Origin: Desertibacillus haloalkaliphilus
Lineage (GTDB): Bacteria > Bacillota > Bacilli > Bacillales > KJ1-10-99
Assembly: GCF_019039105.1 (NCBI RefSeq)
Contig: NZ_JAHPIV010000006.1
Coordinates: 62,001-126,000, forward strand
Direction: 5' to 3'
Length of the DNA stretch: 64,000 nt
Shown here: positions 24,665 to 33,217 of the stretch, one piece after another
How positions within the stretch are numbered: position 1 is the stretch's first letter
How the letters are laid out: the number at the start of each line of letters is the position of its first letter
Notes under the pieces: generated by a model
What the model was told of the DNA's origin: nothing
Databases searched by the model: none
The model's input: only the letters and a program-made list of their open reading frames with translations
Made by a program: the position numbers and the translations under genes

Positions 24665-24678
24665 TCCGTCACTCATAC

Positions 24679-25581
24679 TTATTCAGCTTTTCTTGCTGCT
24701 TCGCGTACTTGTGCTTCGTTTACTTGCTCGTCGGCGTGGTAAGACGAGCGCACGAGTGGTCCAGCTTCACAGTGGCTGAAGCCTTTGCTCATTGCGATTT
24801 CTTTTAGCTCGGCAAATTCATCTGGGTGGTAGTATTTTTGAACTTTCAGATGTTTACGTGTTGGTTGTAAGTATTGGCCGATCGTCATAATGTCGACATT
24901 GTTGGCGCGAAGGTCATCCATTGTTTCGATGATTTCTTCTTTCGTTTCGCCAAGTCCGATCATTAGGCTTGATTTTGTTGGGATGTCCGGCTGCATTTCT
25001 TTTGCGCGACGTAAGAACTCTAATGAGCGTTCATAAGTTGCACGAGCACGGACTCTTGGTGTTAGTCGTTTTACCGTTTCAATGTTGTGGTTTAGGATGT
25101 TTGGTTTTGCGTCCATTAGTGTTTTTAAATTATCATAGACGCCCATCATGTCTGATGGTAGGACTTCGATTGAGCACAACGGCATACGTCTGCGCACAGC
25201 GCGAACCGTTTCAGCGAAAACCTCTGCCCCACCGTCTTTGAGATCGTCACGAGCAACGGCTGTAATAACGGCGTGCTTTAAGCCCATCGTTTCAACCGAA
25301 TCAGCAACGCGTTCTGGCTCTTGTAAGTCAAGTTCAGTTGGAAGGCCTGTTTTAACCGCACAGAAGCGGCATGCACGTGTACACGTTCCACCTAAGATCA
25401 TGAATGTAGCGGTTTTACGTTCTGCCCAGCATTCATGGATGTTCGGACATTTTGCTTCTTCGCATACCGTATGTAGGTTGTTTTCGCGCATCATTTTTTT
25501 CAAGCCTGTATAGCTCTCATTAGTATTGAGTTTAATTTTTAACCAGTCCGGCTTACGGATGTATTCTTCTTTTTTTGCCAT
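24679..25581 (-). CDS. lipA: Lipoyl synthase
   Basis: A 300-residue radical SAM enzyme that inserts two sulfur atoms into protein-bound octanoyl groups to make lipoate for 2-oxoacid dehydrogenases and the glycine cleavage system. The auxiliary cluster motif is Cys40-X4-Cys45-X5-Cys51 and the radical SAM motif Cys67-X3-Cys71-X2-Cys74. The C-terminal [10 protein letters not shown] conserves the serine ligand region. RBS GGAGTG precedes ATG 25581. It is divergent from lytH as in B. subtilis (where lipA is also called yutB). Length is normal. Confidence 0.97.
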   Translation of the reverse strand: MAKKEEYIRKPDWLKIKLNTNESYTGLKKMMRENNLHTVCEEAKCPNIHECWAERKTATFMILGGTCTRACRFCAVKTGLPTELDLQEPERVADSVETMGLKHAVITAVARDDLKDGGAEVFAETVRAVRRRMPLCSIEVLPSDMMGVYDNLKTLMDAKPNILNHNIETVKRLTPRVRARATYERSLEFLRRAKEMQPDIPTKSSLMIGLGETKEEIIETMDDLRANNVDIMTIGQYLQPTRKHLKVQKYYHPDEFAELKEIAMSKGFSHCEAGPLVRSSYHADEQVNEAQVREAARKAE

Positions 25582-25804
25582 TCAAATCCACACTCCAGTT
25601 AAAATTTACCTTCTATTTATACAGCTACAGGATCGTCTGCTATCCTTTGGTATTATACTCGTTTGAGCGTATCTTTAATGTAACATGTTTCACATTCCAT
25701 CACAAAATTTTGACCTCGGCAATTGCCAGTATTTAACGATGATGTTTTCTCTTGATTGCAACAAACTATAGCTATGAGTAGGCTAGAAAGGAGCATATCA
25801 TGTC

Positions 25805-26800
25805 ATGAGAAAAATCGCAATAATGTTCATGATCCTCACATTACTCTTACCGATCGTTCCATCTGTGTCTGCTGAATCCATCGAAGATATGAGTAATGAA
25901 GAGATCATTGAGAAGCGAATGGATTTATACCAAAAGACCGAAGCACTTACGAACATCCCGTGGTACTTCATTGCTGCGGTTGACTACTATGAACGCGGAC
26001 TTCGCAAAGCCCTGCGCGACCGCCCGAAATCCGATGGCGTGATCAACATCTTTTTCTCGCCTCGCCAATGGGTCGGTCCACTCAACCCTGACCTAGAGGA
26101 CGAGAATCCGCTATCGATTAGTATGTTTGGCGGTTGGGGAAAGGACGGAAATGGTGATGGCATTGTTAGTCGCACGGACGACGAAGATGTCTTATATTCA
26201 TTTGCTAATTACTTAGAAACCTATGGTTATGATGAAGAAAATATTCGTATCGCTCTTTGGGATTATTACCAACGTGAACAAACGGTGAATATCATTACGG
26301 GACATGCTCGAGTCTTTAAAAAATTTGATACGGTTGACCTGAGAAACACCAGCTTCCCAGTCCCATTACGCTATAATTATAGCTACAAAAACACGTGGGG
26401 CGATCGCCGCGGTTGGGGTGGCCGTCGCATCCATGAAGGTACCGATATTTTTGCGAACCATAATGTCCCAGTACGCGCGACTGCGTACGGTGTTGTTGAG
26501 ATCAAAGGCTGGAACCGTTATGGCGGCTGGCGCGTCGGTATTCGTGACATCGATAATGTCTACCATTATTTCGCGCACTTAAGTGGATTTGAGAAAGGCA
26601 TTGAGGTTGGTACGATTGTTGAACCAGGGGACGTGATCGGCTATGTCGGAAGCTCCGGTTACGGTAAACCTGGTACCCAAGGGAAGTTCCCACCACATCT
26701 GCACTACGGCATGTATCGTGACAACGGCATTACCGAGTGGTCATTTGACCCGTATCCATCATTAAAATCTTGGGAAAAGAAAGACCGCGCAAAAAAATGA
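25805..26800 (+). CDS. lytH: Sporulation M23 endopeptidase LytH
   Basis: A 331-residue exported protein. A signal peptide (residues 1-24, cut after SVSA) precedes a helical domain. Residues 200-320 are the M23 metallopeptidase fold with RIHEGTDIFA (His and Asp zinc ligands) and PPHLHYGMY (third ligand). LytH (YunA) trims spore cortex stem peptides to single L-alanine in the mother cell. An EF-hand-like loop DGNGDGIVSRTDDED near residue 118 suggests a bound Ca2+. RBS AAAGGAG precedes the ATG. yunB, its usual neighbour, is 6.4 kb away because of inserted genes. Confidence 0.92.
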   Translation: MRKIAIMFMILTLLLPIVPSVSAESIEDMSNEEIIEKRMDLYQKTEALTNIPWYFIAAVDYYERGLRKALRDRPKSDGVINIFFSPRQWVGPLNPDLEDENPLSISMFGGWGKDGNGDGIVSRTDDEDVLYSFANYLETYGYDEENIRIALWDYYQREQTVNIITGHARVFKKFDTVDLRNTSFPVPLRYNYSYKNTWGDRRGWGGRRIHEGTDIFANHNVPVRATAYGVVEIKGWNRYGGWRVGIRDIDNVYHYFAHLSGFEKGIEVGTIVEPGDVIGYVGSSGYGKPGTQGKFPPHLHYGMYRDNGITEWSFDPYPSLKSWEKKDRAKK

Positions 26801-26812
26801 TATATGAACGGA

Positions 26813-26847
26813 GCACTAGGCCGGGATTTGTTGCCTAGTGCTTTTTT
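26813..26847 (+). terminator. Terminator after lytH
   Basis: GCACTAGG/CCTAGTGC stem followed by six T residues, 12 bases after the lytH stop codon. Confidence 0.88.
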
Positions 26848-26855
26848 CATTGATT

Positions 26856-27271
26856 ATGAAGGACATTTCCCTTCCAGCTCGGCCTAGTTTTGTCCTTCAT
26901 CATCCTTATGAAGGACATTTCCACTTCCGCTCAGCCCATTTTTGTCCTTCATCGCCTTCATGAAGGACATTTCCCAGCCAACTCGGCTCTCTTTTGTCCT
27001 TCATCACCTCCATGAAGGACATTTCCCAGCCAACTCGGCACGCTTTTGTCCTTCATCACCCTTATGAAGGACATTTCCACTTCCGCTCGGCCTAGTTTTG
27101 TCCTTCATCGCCTTCATGAAGGACATTTCTCTCCCAACTCTGCACTCTTTTGTCCTTCATCACCTCCATGAAGGACATTTCCCAGCCAGCTCGGCTCTCT
27201 TTTGTCCTTCATCACCTCCATGAAAGACATTTCCCTTCCAGCTTGGCTCTCTTTTGTCCTTCATCGGCTAC
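26856..27271. repeat. 52-bp tandem hairpin array, 8 units
   Basis: Eight units of exactly 52 bases. Each starts ATGAAGGACATTTC and carries TTTTGTCCTTCAT about 30 bases later, so each unit can fold on itself and also pair with its neighbours. The ~18 bases between the arms vary (for example CCAGCCAACTCGGCTCTC). A shorter array with the same period is at 49,148. No gene is present. Confidence 0.9.
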
Positions 27272-27290
27272 AGTCTCTGTATCAAAGAAA

Positions 27291-27329
27291 AAAATGACTA
27301 CTAATTGAGATACAATTAGTAGTCATTTT
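27291..27329. terminator. Terminator after wrbA (two-way)
   Basis: AAATGACTACTAATTG pairs over 16 bp with CAATTAGTAGTCATTT, flanked by A and T runs on both sides, so it can act for the minus-strand wrbA and for anything coming from the left. Confidence 0.85.
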
Positions 27330-27377
27330 TATTATTTACGAGTTATCGGAGCCCATTACAAGAAGGAGGCTCGCTCT

Positions 27378-28037
27378 TTATTGATTTCCTTTTTTGATCC
27401 ATTCAGCGACTTGGACTGTACGTTTTGCTTGGTATTTAGCAGCGTCTTGTACGTCTTCTTGCATGTTGCCGTCTTGGTCGACTGTGACACTTACACCGTA
27501 TGGGTTACCGCCTGATGCAAATTGTACTGGGTCTGTGTAGCCTGGTGACGCAACAATCGCCCCCCAGTGGTGCATTGTTGTATATAATGAAAGGATCGTT
27601 GCTTCTTGACCACCATGCGCATTGTTGGCTGATGTCATTGCACTTACCGCTTTATTGGCTAACTTGCCGTTAAACCAGAGACCGCCTGTTGTGTCTAAGA
27701 ATTGCTTCATTTGTGCAGGTAGGTTACCGAAGCGTGTTGGCATGCTGAAGATGATTGCATCTGCCCACTCAAGATCGTCAAGGCTAACTTCAGGTACATC
27801 CTTTGTTTCATCAAGGTGAGCTTTCCACGCTGGATTTGATTCAATCGCTTCTTTTGGTGCAAGCTCAGGCACTTTTAAGACTTTGACTTCTGCCCCAGCA
27901 GCTTCTGCTCCCTCTTTGGCCCACTGTGCCATTTTGTAGTTTGTACCTGTTGAACTGTAATAGATCACTGCTAATTTAACGTTTGCCATTTCGATCGTCT
28001 CCTTTTTGTTTCCAAATAAATTTTGTAAAAACCCCAT
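27378..28037 (-). CDS. wrbA: NAD(P)H:quinone oxidoreductase, WrbA type
   Basis: A 219-residue flavodoxin-fold protein. YSSTGTNYKMAQWA binds the FMN phosphate, PTRFGNLPAQMKQFLD and SANNAHGGQEAT are typical WrbA FMN-binding loops. It reduces quinones by two electrons and so limits redox cycling. Two starts are possible: ATG 28037 with GGGGAG, which adds a 16-residue leader (MGFLQNLFGNKKETIE), or ATG 27989 with AAGGAGA, where the usual WrbA N-terminus begins. The second matches the family better. MhqR-like boxes upstream (28109, 28204) and the MarR gene fit induction by quinones. Confidence 0.9.
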   Translation of the reverse strand: MGFLQNLFGNKKETIEMANVKLAVIYYSSTGTNYKMAQWAKEGAEAAGAEVKVLKVPELAPKEAIESNPAWKAHLDETKDVPEVSLDDLEWADAIIFSMPTRFGNLPAQMKQFLDTTGGLWFNGKLANKAVSAMTSANNAHGGQEATILSLYTTMHHWGAIVASPGYTDPVQFASGGNPYGVSVTVDQDGNMQEDVQDAAKYQAKRTVQVAEWIKKGNQ

Positions 28038-28108
28038 TATTTATTTCTCCCCTTTTCCACAGTAGCTGTTATTCCCTAAATCTGTAATGGATAACCCTCA
28101 ATTTTGAA

Positions 28109-28126
28109 TATCTCCAATTCGAGATA
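28109..28126. promoter_or_regulatory. MhqR-type box upstream of wrbA
   Basis: TATCTCCAATTCGAGATA differs by one base from the perfect palindrome at 28705. It is 72 bases before the upstream wrbA start and is the likely operator of that gene. Confidence 0.78.
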
Positions 28127-28203
28127 TATTCTCAAAAAAATATCTTATTCCTTTTTGTTGTGTTTCTCTGTTATTTCTCTATTTTGAATAATATCATATC
28201 GAA

Positions 28204-28221
28204 CATTTCGAATTCAAGATA
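28204..28221. promoter_or_regulatory. Second, weaker MhqR-type box between marR and wrbA
   Basis: CATTTCGAATTCAAGATA keeps 15 of 18 positions of the perfect box at 28705. It lies just after the marR stop codon. Confidence 0.55.
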
Positions 28222-28235
28222 TTTACTAAAAAAAA

Positions 28236-28688
28236 TTAGAGATCTTTTGCGTGATACCCTAATTTTTTCAATTGTTCGATCATCACTTCTTTTTCTTCTG
28301 TTTGTAAACCGCCAAAGATGTCAGCAATCGCTTCACGGTGACTTGGAAAAATGTTATCCATAAGTTCCGTCCCCGCCTCAGTAATTGTTGCATACGTAAT
28401 GCGTCGGTCTTTTGGACATGGCTTTCTCGTTAAAAATTCTTTCTTTTCAAGCTTGTCAACGACATACGTAATGCTGCTGCTGGCGATTAACACTTTCTCA
28501 CCAATTTTTTGGATCGGCTGTTCACCTTTATTATAGATGAGTTCAAGCACGGCAAACTCAGTTGGATTGAGTCCATGCGTTTTAATATCCTCTTCGACAC
28601 GCTTGCGAATCGTTTGAAACGAGCGTGAGAGAACAACAAATAATTTTAACGCTAACTCCTCTTCTGTCTGTTTGTGGTTATCCATCAT
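28236..28688 (-). CDS. MarR-family regulator, probably MhqR-like quinone sensor
   Basis: A 150-residue winged-helix protein: LNPTEFAVLELIYNKGEQPI, then QKIGEKVLIASSSITYVVDKL as recognition helix, then the wing with RKPCPKDRRITYATIT. The DxR wing motif is present, and a cysteine sits just before it (CPKDRR). The flanking operators match the published MhqR box (TATCTCGAATTCGAGATA), which in B. subtilis and S. aureus controls quinone and azo-compound detoxification. The gene is upstream of wrbA on the same strand, and a perfect box covers its own transcription start, so autorepression is likely. ATG 28688 was taken as start; AAGGA is close upstream and 28685 is also possible. Confidence 0.83.
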   Translation of the reverse strand: MMDNHKQTEEELALKLFVVLSRSFQTIRKRVEEDIKTHGLNPTEFAVLELIYNKGEQPIQKIGEKVLIASSSITYVVDKLEKKEFLTRKPCPKDRRITYATITEAGTELMDNIFPSHREAIADIFGGLQTEEKEVMIEQLKKLGYHAKDL

Positions 28689-28704
28689 GATCATCCTTTT
28701 ATAT

Positions 28705-28752
28705 TATCTCGAATTCGAGATAAGTATACAATAGTGTATGGTTTTCTGTCAA
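28705..28752 (-). promoter_or_regulatory. marR promoter with perfect MhqR-type operator
   Basis: On the minus strand TTGACA (28752-28747), an 18-base spacer and TATACT (28728-28723). The 18-bp perfect palindrome TATCTCGAATTCGAGATA at 28705-28722 starts right after the -10 hexamer and covers the start site, so a bound dimer would block transcription. Confidence 0.85.
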
Positions 28753-28950
28753 GAAGGTGTGTGCACTAAACTGGAATAGTAAAATTTTAAGCAAAATAAT
28801 AATTCTAGCGAAGACGCTTTTTTTATCAAAAATCTAGTCAGGAACTTAACACAAACTGCTCATGATGTAGCGTTTAAGAATTCTATACTTTTGGGCTCTA
28901 CATCAAATGGGGAGGCCCCCTGCCTTATCTCATCCACACTTTGAAAAGTA

Positions 28951-28982
28951 AAGCACGCCAACTACAATCAGTCTGGCGTGCT
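28951..28982 (-). terminator. Terminator after metS
   Basis: AAGCACGCCA/TGGCGTGCTT, a 10-bp stem, 10 bases after the metS stop. The rest of the 300-base gap to marR holds one more weak hairpin (TGATGTAG/CTACATCA, 28863-28905) and no gene. Confidence 0.78.
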
Positions 28983-28991
28983 TCGTCGTTA

Positions 28992-29108
28992 CTAATTATT
29001 TGCTTTCTTTGCTCGGGCAACTTTAACTGCGTTGCGGATGCTTAACGCTAAACCGCCCCAGATAATTGCCATACCGATCAGCATCATTGTGATTGCGCCG
29101 CCACTCAT
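28992..29108 (-). CDS. metS: Small subunit of NSS-family methionine/alanine importer
   Basis: A 38-residue single-span membrane protein: MSGGAITMMLIGMAIIWGG, then LALSIRNAVKVARAKKANN. The hydrophobic span and basic C-terminal tail match MetS, the small partner of the MetP sodium-dependent transporter (first described in Corynebacterium glutamicum MetPS). Its ATG overlaps the transporter stop codon (TAATG), which shows translational coupling. It is essential for transport in the known system. Too short for most automatic gene calls. Confidence 0.88.
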   Translation of the reverse strand: MSGGAITMMLIGMAIIWGGLALSIRNAVKVARAKKANN

Positions 29109-30628
29109 TACTGACCATCTCCCTTCGCATCTGAATGATCTGGAACTTCTAAGTCTCTGCTCTTCCATTTAAATGCCGCTAAGATGAAACCGATAATGAT
29201 GACACCTACTGCAACGAGCCAACCAAACGGAATGATGAATGATGTCGGATAACCTTCGTAGTTTGATTGTAAGTTCGTTACTAGGTTTTGAATGAACATA
29301 TAACCAAGGACGATCGGTGTAATCACGCCTAGGCAGATTTTCCACCATAAACCTGTACGGAAGTCACTAATGTTGTTGTGGTGTTTTTGCAATGTTGATA
29401 AGTGACGTAAGAACCATGCAACGGCCACAACTGAAATCAGACCTGCAAGTGCGACACCAAATTCGTTAATAAAGTAGTCAACCGCATCTAGGAAGTATAG
29501 ACCACCTTGTGTCGCATATAAAATCGAAACAAGTGCTGATAAACCTCCACCGAATAGAACGGCTTTTTGACGTGTAATTTTGAACTTATCTTGTAAGGCT
29601 GATACATAAGTTTCTGTAATAGAAATCAGTGATGATAGACCAGCTAACACGAGTGAGCCGAAGAATAAGACCCCGAACAAGCCATTCATGCCTGGGAATG
29701 AGTTAATAATCGCTGGGAAGACAACGAAGGCGAGACCTACACCTGCTGTTGCTACTTCATCAACGCCAACACCAGCAGCTGTTGCCATGAAACCTAGTGC
29801 AGCGAAAACCCCTATACCTGCTAAAAGCTCAAAACTTGAGTTACTGAAACCTGCGATAAATGCGTTGTTGTTAATATCTGACTTCTTTGATAAATAACTT
29901 GAGTACGTAATCATAATCGCAAAGCCGACTGATAAACTAAAGAAGATCTGTCCGTACGCTGCAACCCATACGCCTGGGTTCATGATTTCACTCCAGTTCG
30001 GCTCAAAGAATGAATTCAAACCGAGTGCTGCGCCTTCTAACGTAAGTGCGCGAATAACTAGAAGTAAAAACATCACGAGAAGCGTTGGAATGAAGATTCT
30101 GTTTGCCAATTCAATCCCGCGCTTAACCCCTTTAAAGAGGACACCTAGTGCAATCACCCAAACAAGAATTAATGGAATGAATGCCGATGGAACGAGTCCA
30201 CCCACATCACCAGGAGTGTCTGCTAACTGCAAATAATTACTAAATAAAAATCCTTCCGTATCCGTTCCCCAGCTCTGGTTCACGGCGAAGACTGTGTAGG
30301 CCATCGCCCACGCGATGATCACGGCATAGTAGGTGGAGATTACAAATGAGATCCCGACCTGCCACCAACCGATCCATTCTGCTTTCTTGTTGATTCGTGC
30401 AAATGTTAATGGTGCGGAGCCACGGTACCTTTGACCCATCGTAAATTCCATAATAAGTAGCGGAATCCCCGCTGTTAAGAGTGCAAATAGATAAGGAATA
30501 AAAAATGCTCCTCCACCATTCTCATAGGCAACATACGGGAATCGCCAGATGTTACCTAGACCAACAGCTGAACCAACTGCCGCCATAATAAAGCCGGCAC
30601 GTGTACCCCACTGTTCTCGATTGTTCAT
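29108..30628 (-). CDS. Neurotransmitter:sodium symporter (MetP-like)
   Basis: A 506-residue NSS/SNF-family sodium symporter with about 12 membrane helices. Helix 1 carries AAVGSAVGLGNIWRFPYVAY, the sodium- and substrate-binding signature. Typical intracellular loops follow (for example GVLFKGVKRGIELANR). With the metS gene fused by a 1-base overlap it most resembles the methionine/alanine importer MetP. The ATG at 30628 is chosen because AAAGGGG lies 7 bases upstream; the open frame starts 11 codons earlier without a site. It is transcribed from a consensus promoter at 30,838-30,866. The substrate is inferred from the small subunit. Confidence 0.9.
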   Translation of the reverse strand: MNNREQWGTRAGFIMAAVGSAVGLGNIWRFPYVAYENGGGAFFIPYLFALLTAGIPLLIMEFTMGQRYRGSAPLTFARINKKAEWIGWWQVGISFVISTYYAVIIAWAMAYTVFAVNQSWGTDTEGFLFSNYLQLADTPGDVGGLVPSAFIPLILVWVIALGVLFKGVKRGIELANRIFIPTLLVMFLLLVIRALTLEGAALGLNSFFEPNWSEIMNPGVWVAAYGQIFFSLSVGFAIMITYSSYLSKKSDINNNAFIAGFSNSSFELLAGIGVFAALGFMATAAGVGVDEVATAGVGLAFVVFPAIINSFPGMNGLFGVLFFGSLVLAGLSSLISITETYVSALQDKFKITRQKAVLFGGGLSALVSILYATQGGLYFLDAVDYFINEFGVALAGLISVVAVAWFLRHLSTLQKHHNNISDFRTGLWWKICLGVITPIVLGYMFIQNLVTNLQSNYEGYPTSFIIPFGWLVAVGVIIIGFILAAFKWKSRDLEVPDHSDAKGDGQ

Positions 30629-30837
30629 GTCCATACCCCTTTCTGTTTTAGCGTTACTCATTTACCAAGAATTCTATTCCACTCGGACGCTAACTATTAT
30701 TATTCTTGACGATTTTGTCAAAATAGTTTGACATTTTAGAGCGAAGTGAGCAACTATGATTCTATCAAGCGTTAAAGGAAAAAAGAATAAAAGTAAAGGA
30801 TTAGGCCTTTAAAGCTAAATAACTGATTCGTTATCTC

Positions 30838-30866
30838 ATTATAATAACTAACGTCCCACTTGTCAA
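30838..30866 (-). promoter_or_regulatory. Consensus sigma-A promoter of the MetPS operon
   Basis: TTGACA (30866-30861), a 17-base spacer and TATAAT (30843-30838) on the minus strand: a perfect match. The leader is about 200 bases and includes two TTGAC/GTCAA dyads (near 30,706-30,732) of unknown meaning. No S-box or other known riboswitch was recognised. Confidence 0.88.
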
Positions 30867-30905
30867 AATATTTTTTCAATGATGGCGCTTTCTGTCGAAA
30901 AAAGT

Positions 30906-30945
30906 AGAATGGCTTAAAAGGGGAGCCCCCCTCTTAAGCCATTCT
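30906..30945 (-). terminator. Terminator after lysW
   Basis: AGAATGGCTTAAGAGGGG pairs with CCCCTTTTAAGCCATTCT on the minus strand, followed by a T-rich stretch. 25 bases after the lysW stop. Confidence 0.85.
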
Positions 30946-30969
30946 TGGGATTTTTACCTCTATATTTTT

Positions 30970-32523
30970 TTATGCATTAGCGGCTTTAGCGCCAACTAAT
31001 CGTTTCAGAACTGCCACAACAATCACAAATAAGATAATCGCTGCCACAAGTCCGATGAGCATACTACCTGTAAAACCTAACACAAGATACGAAACAAATG
31101 TAATTCCAGCAACGATCAGTGCATACGGCAACTGCGTAATGACGTGATCGATATGGTGACTTCCTGCCCCTGTTGACGAAAGGATCGTCGTATCTGAAAT
31201 CGGTGAACAGTGGTCACCAAAGATCGCCCCAGCAAGGACTGCAGCTAGTGCTGGCAGCATCATCTCAACATCAACGACCGCAGCAATTTCACCGGCGATT
31301 GGGAGTAACATCGCAAACGTTCCCCAGCTTGTCCCAGTTGAAAAGGCCATAAACCCAGCAAGGATAAAGATCACCGCAGGCAAGAAAGCGATGTTCATAT
31401 GCTCACTCACAAGCCCTGCTAGATACGTACCCGTACCAAGTCCGTCGATAATTTCAATGATCGTCCATGCGAATAGTAAAATATAAATCGCTGGTAGCAT
31501 CGATTTAATCCCAGCCCAAAGACCAACACCAATGTCTTGAGCGTTTACTTTGTTTAAAGCTGTTAGTAGAAGCGCAACAATGAGACCGATCACACCACCG
31601 TATAATAACGCTGTCGCTACATCGGTATTTTCAAAGATAGAAAGAAGTGTCGCTTCTTCCCCAGACGCTTGGATTCCCGTATGAATCATAAAGTAAACCG
31701 TACCAACGATAAGCGCAAGGATCGGTAACACAAGATCACGAACTTTGCCGTGCTTGTTTTCTGAAATGGTATCTTGTTCACCAGGAATGGCGCCTTTGTT
31801 CGGATCAACCACTTCACCTGTCTTCATTGCACGCTCTTCATGCGTCTTCATCGCCCCGAGGTCAAGCTTAAAGACGGCTACCGCAACAACTAGTAGTAAA
31901 GCAATGATCGCATAAAAGTTCATCGGCACCATGAAAAGGAACGCTTGTAGTGGTTCATATTGCGTCACCCCATGTGTCACTAAAATTCCGCCGATGATCG
32001 TGATAATGTAGGCACCCCAACTTGATAATGGTGCGATTACACACATCGGAGCAGCCGTTGAATCGACTAAATAAGCGAGCTTCGAACGAGAAATTTTATG
32101 ACGGTCCGTTAGCGGTCGACTAACGTTTCCGACCGTTAAACTATTAAAGTAATCATCAATAAAAATTAAGATTCCAAGTAAAACCGTAACGAGCTGCGCG
32201 CCGACACGTGTCTTCACACGGCGAATCGCCCAGTCACCAAACGCACGGCTTCCTCCTGATAGTGCAATTAGTGAAGCCATCATTCCTAGTAATAGTAAAA
32301 AGAATAAAATATATAATTCCCACGTATTCAAGGCACCATCGACGACAAAGACGGCTCCAACGATGCTAGCAATTTGGCCGATACTAGCGACAATTGAAAA
32401 GTCGTTGATCATCAGTGCACCAACGATAATCCCAACCCCAAGCGATAACAGCACGCGACGAGTAAAAATAACCATCACTAGCGCTAACACCGGTGGGAGT
32501 AACGATAAAATTGAGTTTTCCAT
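30970..32523 (-). CDS. lysW: NhaC-family permease, probable lysine transporter LysW
   Basis: A 517-residue integral membrane protein of the NhaC Na+/H+ antiporter superfamily, about 12 helices, with FSTGTSWGTFAMLLPI and GDHCSPISDTTILSSTGAG, both NhaC signatures. A lysine riboswitch with its own promoter lies upstream on the same strand (32,931-33,246). LysW, an NhaC-superfamily permease under lysine riboswitches, was predicted as a lysine importer in comparative genomics. By that rule this is a lysine uptake gene rather than a pH antiporter. RBS AGGAGGA before ATG 32523. The riboswitch-to-gene distance (about 400 bases) is unusually long and filled with repeat DNA. Confidence 0.87.
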   Translation of the reverse strand: MENSILSLLPPVLALVMVIFTRRVLLSLGVGIIVGALMINDFSIVASIGQIASIVGAVFVVDGALNTWELYILFFLLLLGMMASLIALSGGSRAFGDWAIRRVKTRVGAQLVTVLLGILIFIDDYFNSLTVGNVSRPLTDRHKISRSKLAYLVDSTAAPMCVIAPLSSWGAYIITIIGGILVTHGVTQYEPLQAFLFMVPMNFYAIIALLLVVAVAVFKLDLGAMKTHEERAMKTGEVVDPNKGAIPGEQDTISENKHGKVRDLVLPILALIVGTVYFMIHTGIQASGEEATLLSIFENTDVATALLYGGVIGLIVALLLTALNKVNAQDIGVGLWAGIKSMLPAIYILLFAWTIIEIIDGLGTGTYLAGLVSEHMNIAFLPAVIFILAGFMAFSTGTSWGTFAMLLPIAGEIAAVVDVEMMLPALAAVLAGAIFGDHCSPISDTTILSSTGAGSHHIDHVITQLPYALIVAGITFVSYLVLGFTGSMLIGLVAAIILFVIVVAVLKRLVGAKAANA

Positions 32524-32689
32524 GATGTAAAGTTCCTCCTAAAATTTTTTGCATGATCTAGCTGTATAAAATGTTCACTCGCCGACCTTAGATTGGTGAG
32601 CGAAGAACGGATTGGGAGCACATGTGTTTTTGGCGGGGAGTCCAGCTGTAGGGCGCGGTGGGCGATGGGTGGACGCTCAGTACCTTATT

Positions 32690-32905
32690 TGTGACAAATC
32701 ACCAGGTTTTAGAGCTCTTTCGGACCCTCAGTCCGCTATCGATACCAAACCGACCTTTTTTACCTCGGTTTATGGCAAATAACGGCTTCTCGGTCCGGTT
32801 ACTTCCCCAATTAGGCTCTTTTTTCACAAATAGCGGATACTCAGTCCGAAGCGTCTCGCCCGCTTGCTACCGGCGAATCCTCAGCCCGCTCACGCCTGCA
32901 CTACC
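32690..32905. repeat. CGGACCCTCAGTCCG-family repeat copies between riboswitch and lysW
   Basis: TTTCGGACCCTCAGTCCGC near 32,729, AGCGGATACTCAGTCCGAAG near 32,832 and CGGCGAATCCTCAGCCCGC near 32,873 are diverged relatives of the 204-bp repeat unit at 24,158. They lie inside the leader of lysW, after the riboswitch terminator. 32,524-32,689 holds nothing else recognised. Confidence 0.7.
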
Positions 32906-32930
32906 CCAGTACAGACCTTTCCCCAAAAAA

Positions 32931-32970
32931 GAAAAAAAGGCAATGACAGGGCGCTCCCTGTCATTACCTT
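32931..32970 (-). terminator. Lysine riboswitch terminator
   Basis: AATGACAGGG/CCCTGTCATT, a 10-bp stem with a 4-base loop, followed by seven T residues on the minus strand. It is the expression platform of the aptamer at 33,002-33,174. Confidence 0.9.
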
Positions 32971-33001
32971 ATAACCGTAAACGACAAAGCCCCATCATGT
33001 C

Positions 33002-33174
33002 TGAGTAGTTCTCCACGATCATCTCTAACCGTGACAGTGCTGCACTTCTTAAGTACAACCCCAGCAATGCTCACCTGACGGAGTTCACATCGCTTCGGCA
33101 ACCTCCCCTTTTTGCAATTCTCATCGTTCGTCACACTCGAATTACATACTTATGAAGGCCGCGCCTCTACCTCA
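33002..33174 (-). ncRNA. Lysine riboswitch (L box) aptamer
   Basis: On the minus strand: GGTAGAGGCGCG followed by AAGTATG, then AAGGGGAGGTTGCCGAAGCG, then CTGGGGTTGTAC, CAGCACTGTCACGG and TGGAGAACTACTCA. These are the conserved blocks of the L box in the right order, as in B. subtilis lysC. P1 is formed by TGAGGTAG (33174-33167) and CTACTCA (33008-33002). Lysine binding is expected to favour the downstream terminator and switch lysW off. Confidence 0.95.
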
Positions 33175-33217
33175 TTTTTACAATGAGGCTACTGCATTCA
33201 ATTTTTTCGCAAGACTC

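Noticed and set aside
24244-24807. Two plus-strand open frames starting MARTTGALF (63 and 119 residues)
   Set aside because: They are read across the 204-bp tandem repeat, have no ribosome site, and the second runs antisense into lipA.
26856-27271. CRISPR-like array (34-base repeats with 18-base spacers, eight units)
   Set aside because: The 'spacers' are too short and resemble each other, the 'repeats' contain both arms of a hairpin, a second array with the same arms exists elsewhere, and there are no cas genes nearby.
27989-28037. A separate leader peptide gene before wrbA
   Set aside because: The 16 codons are in frame with wrbA and not followed by a stop, so this is only an alternative start.
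30629-30832. S-box or other methionine-related leader before the MetP-like gene
   Set aside because: None of the conserved S-box blocks is present; only TTGAC/GTCAA dyads were seen.
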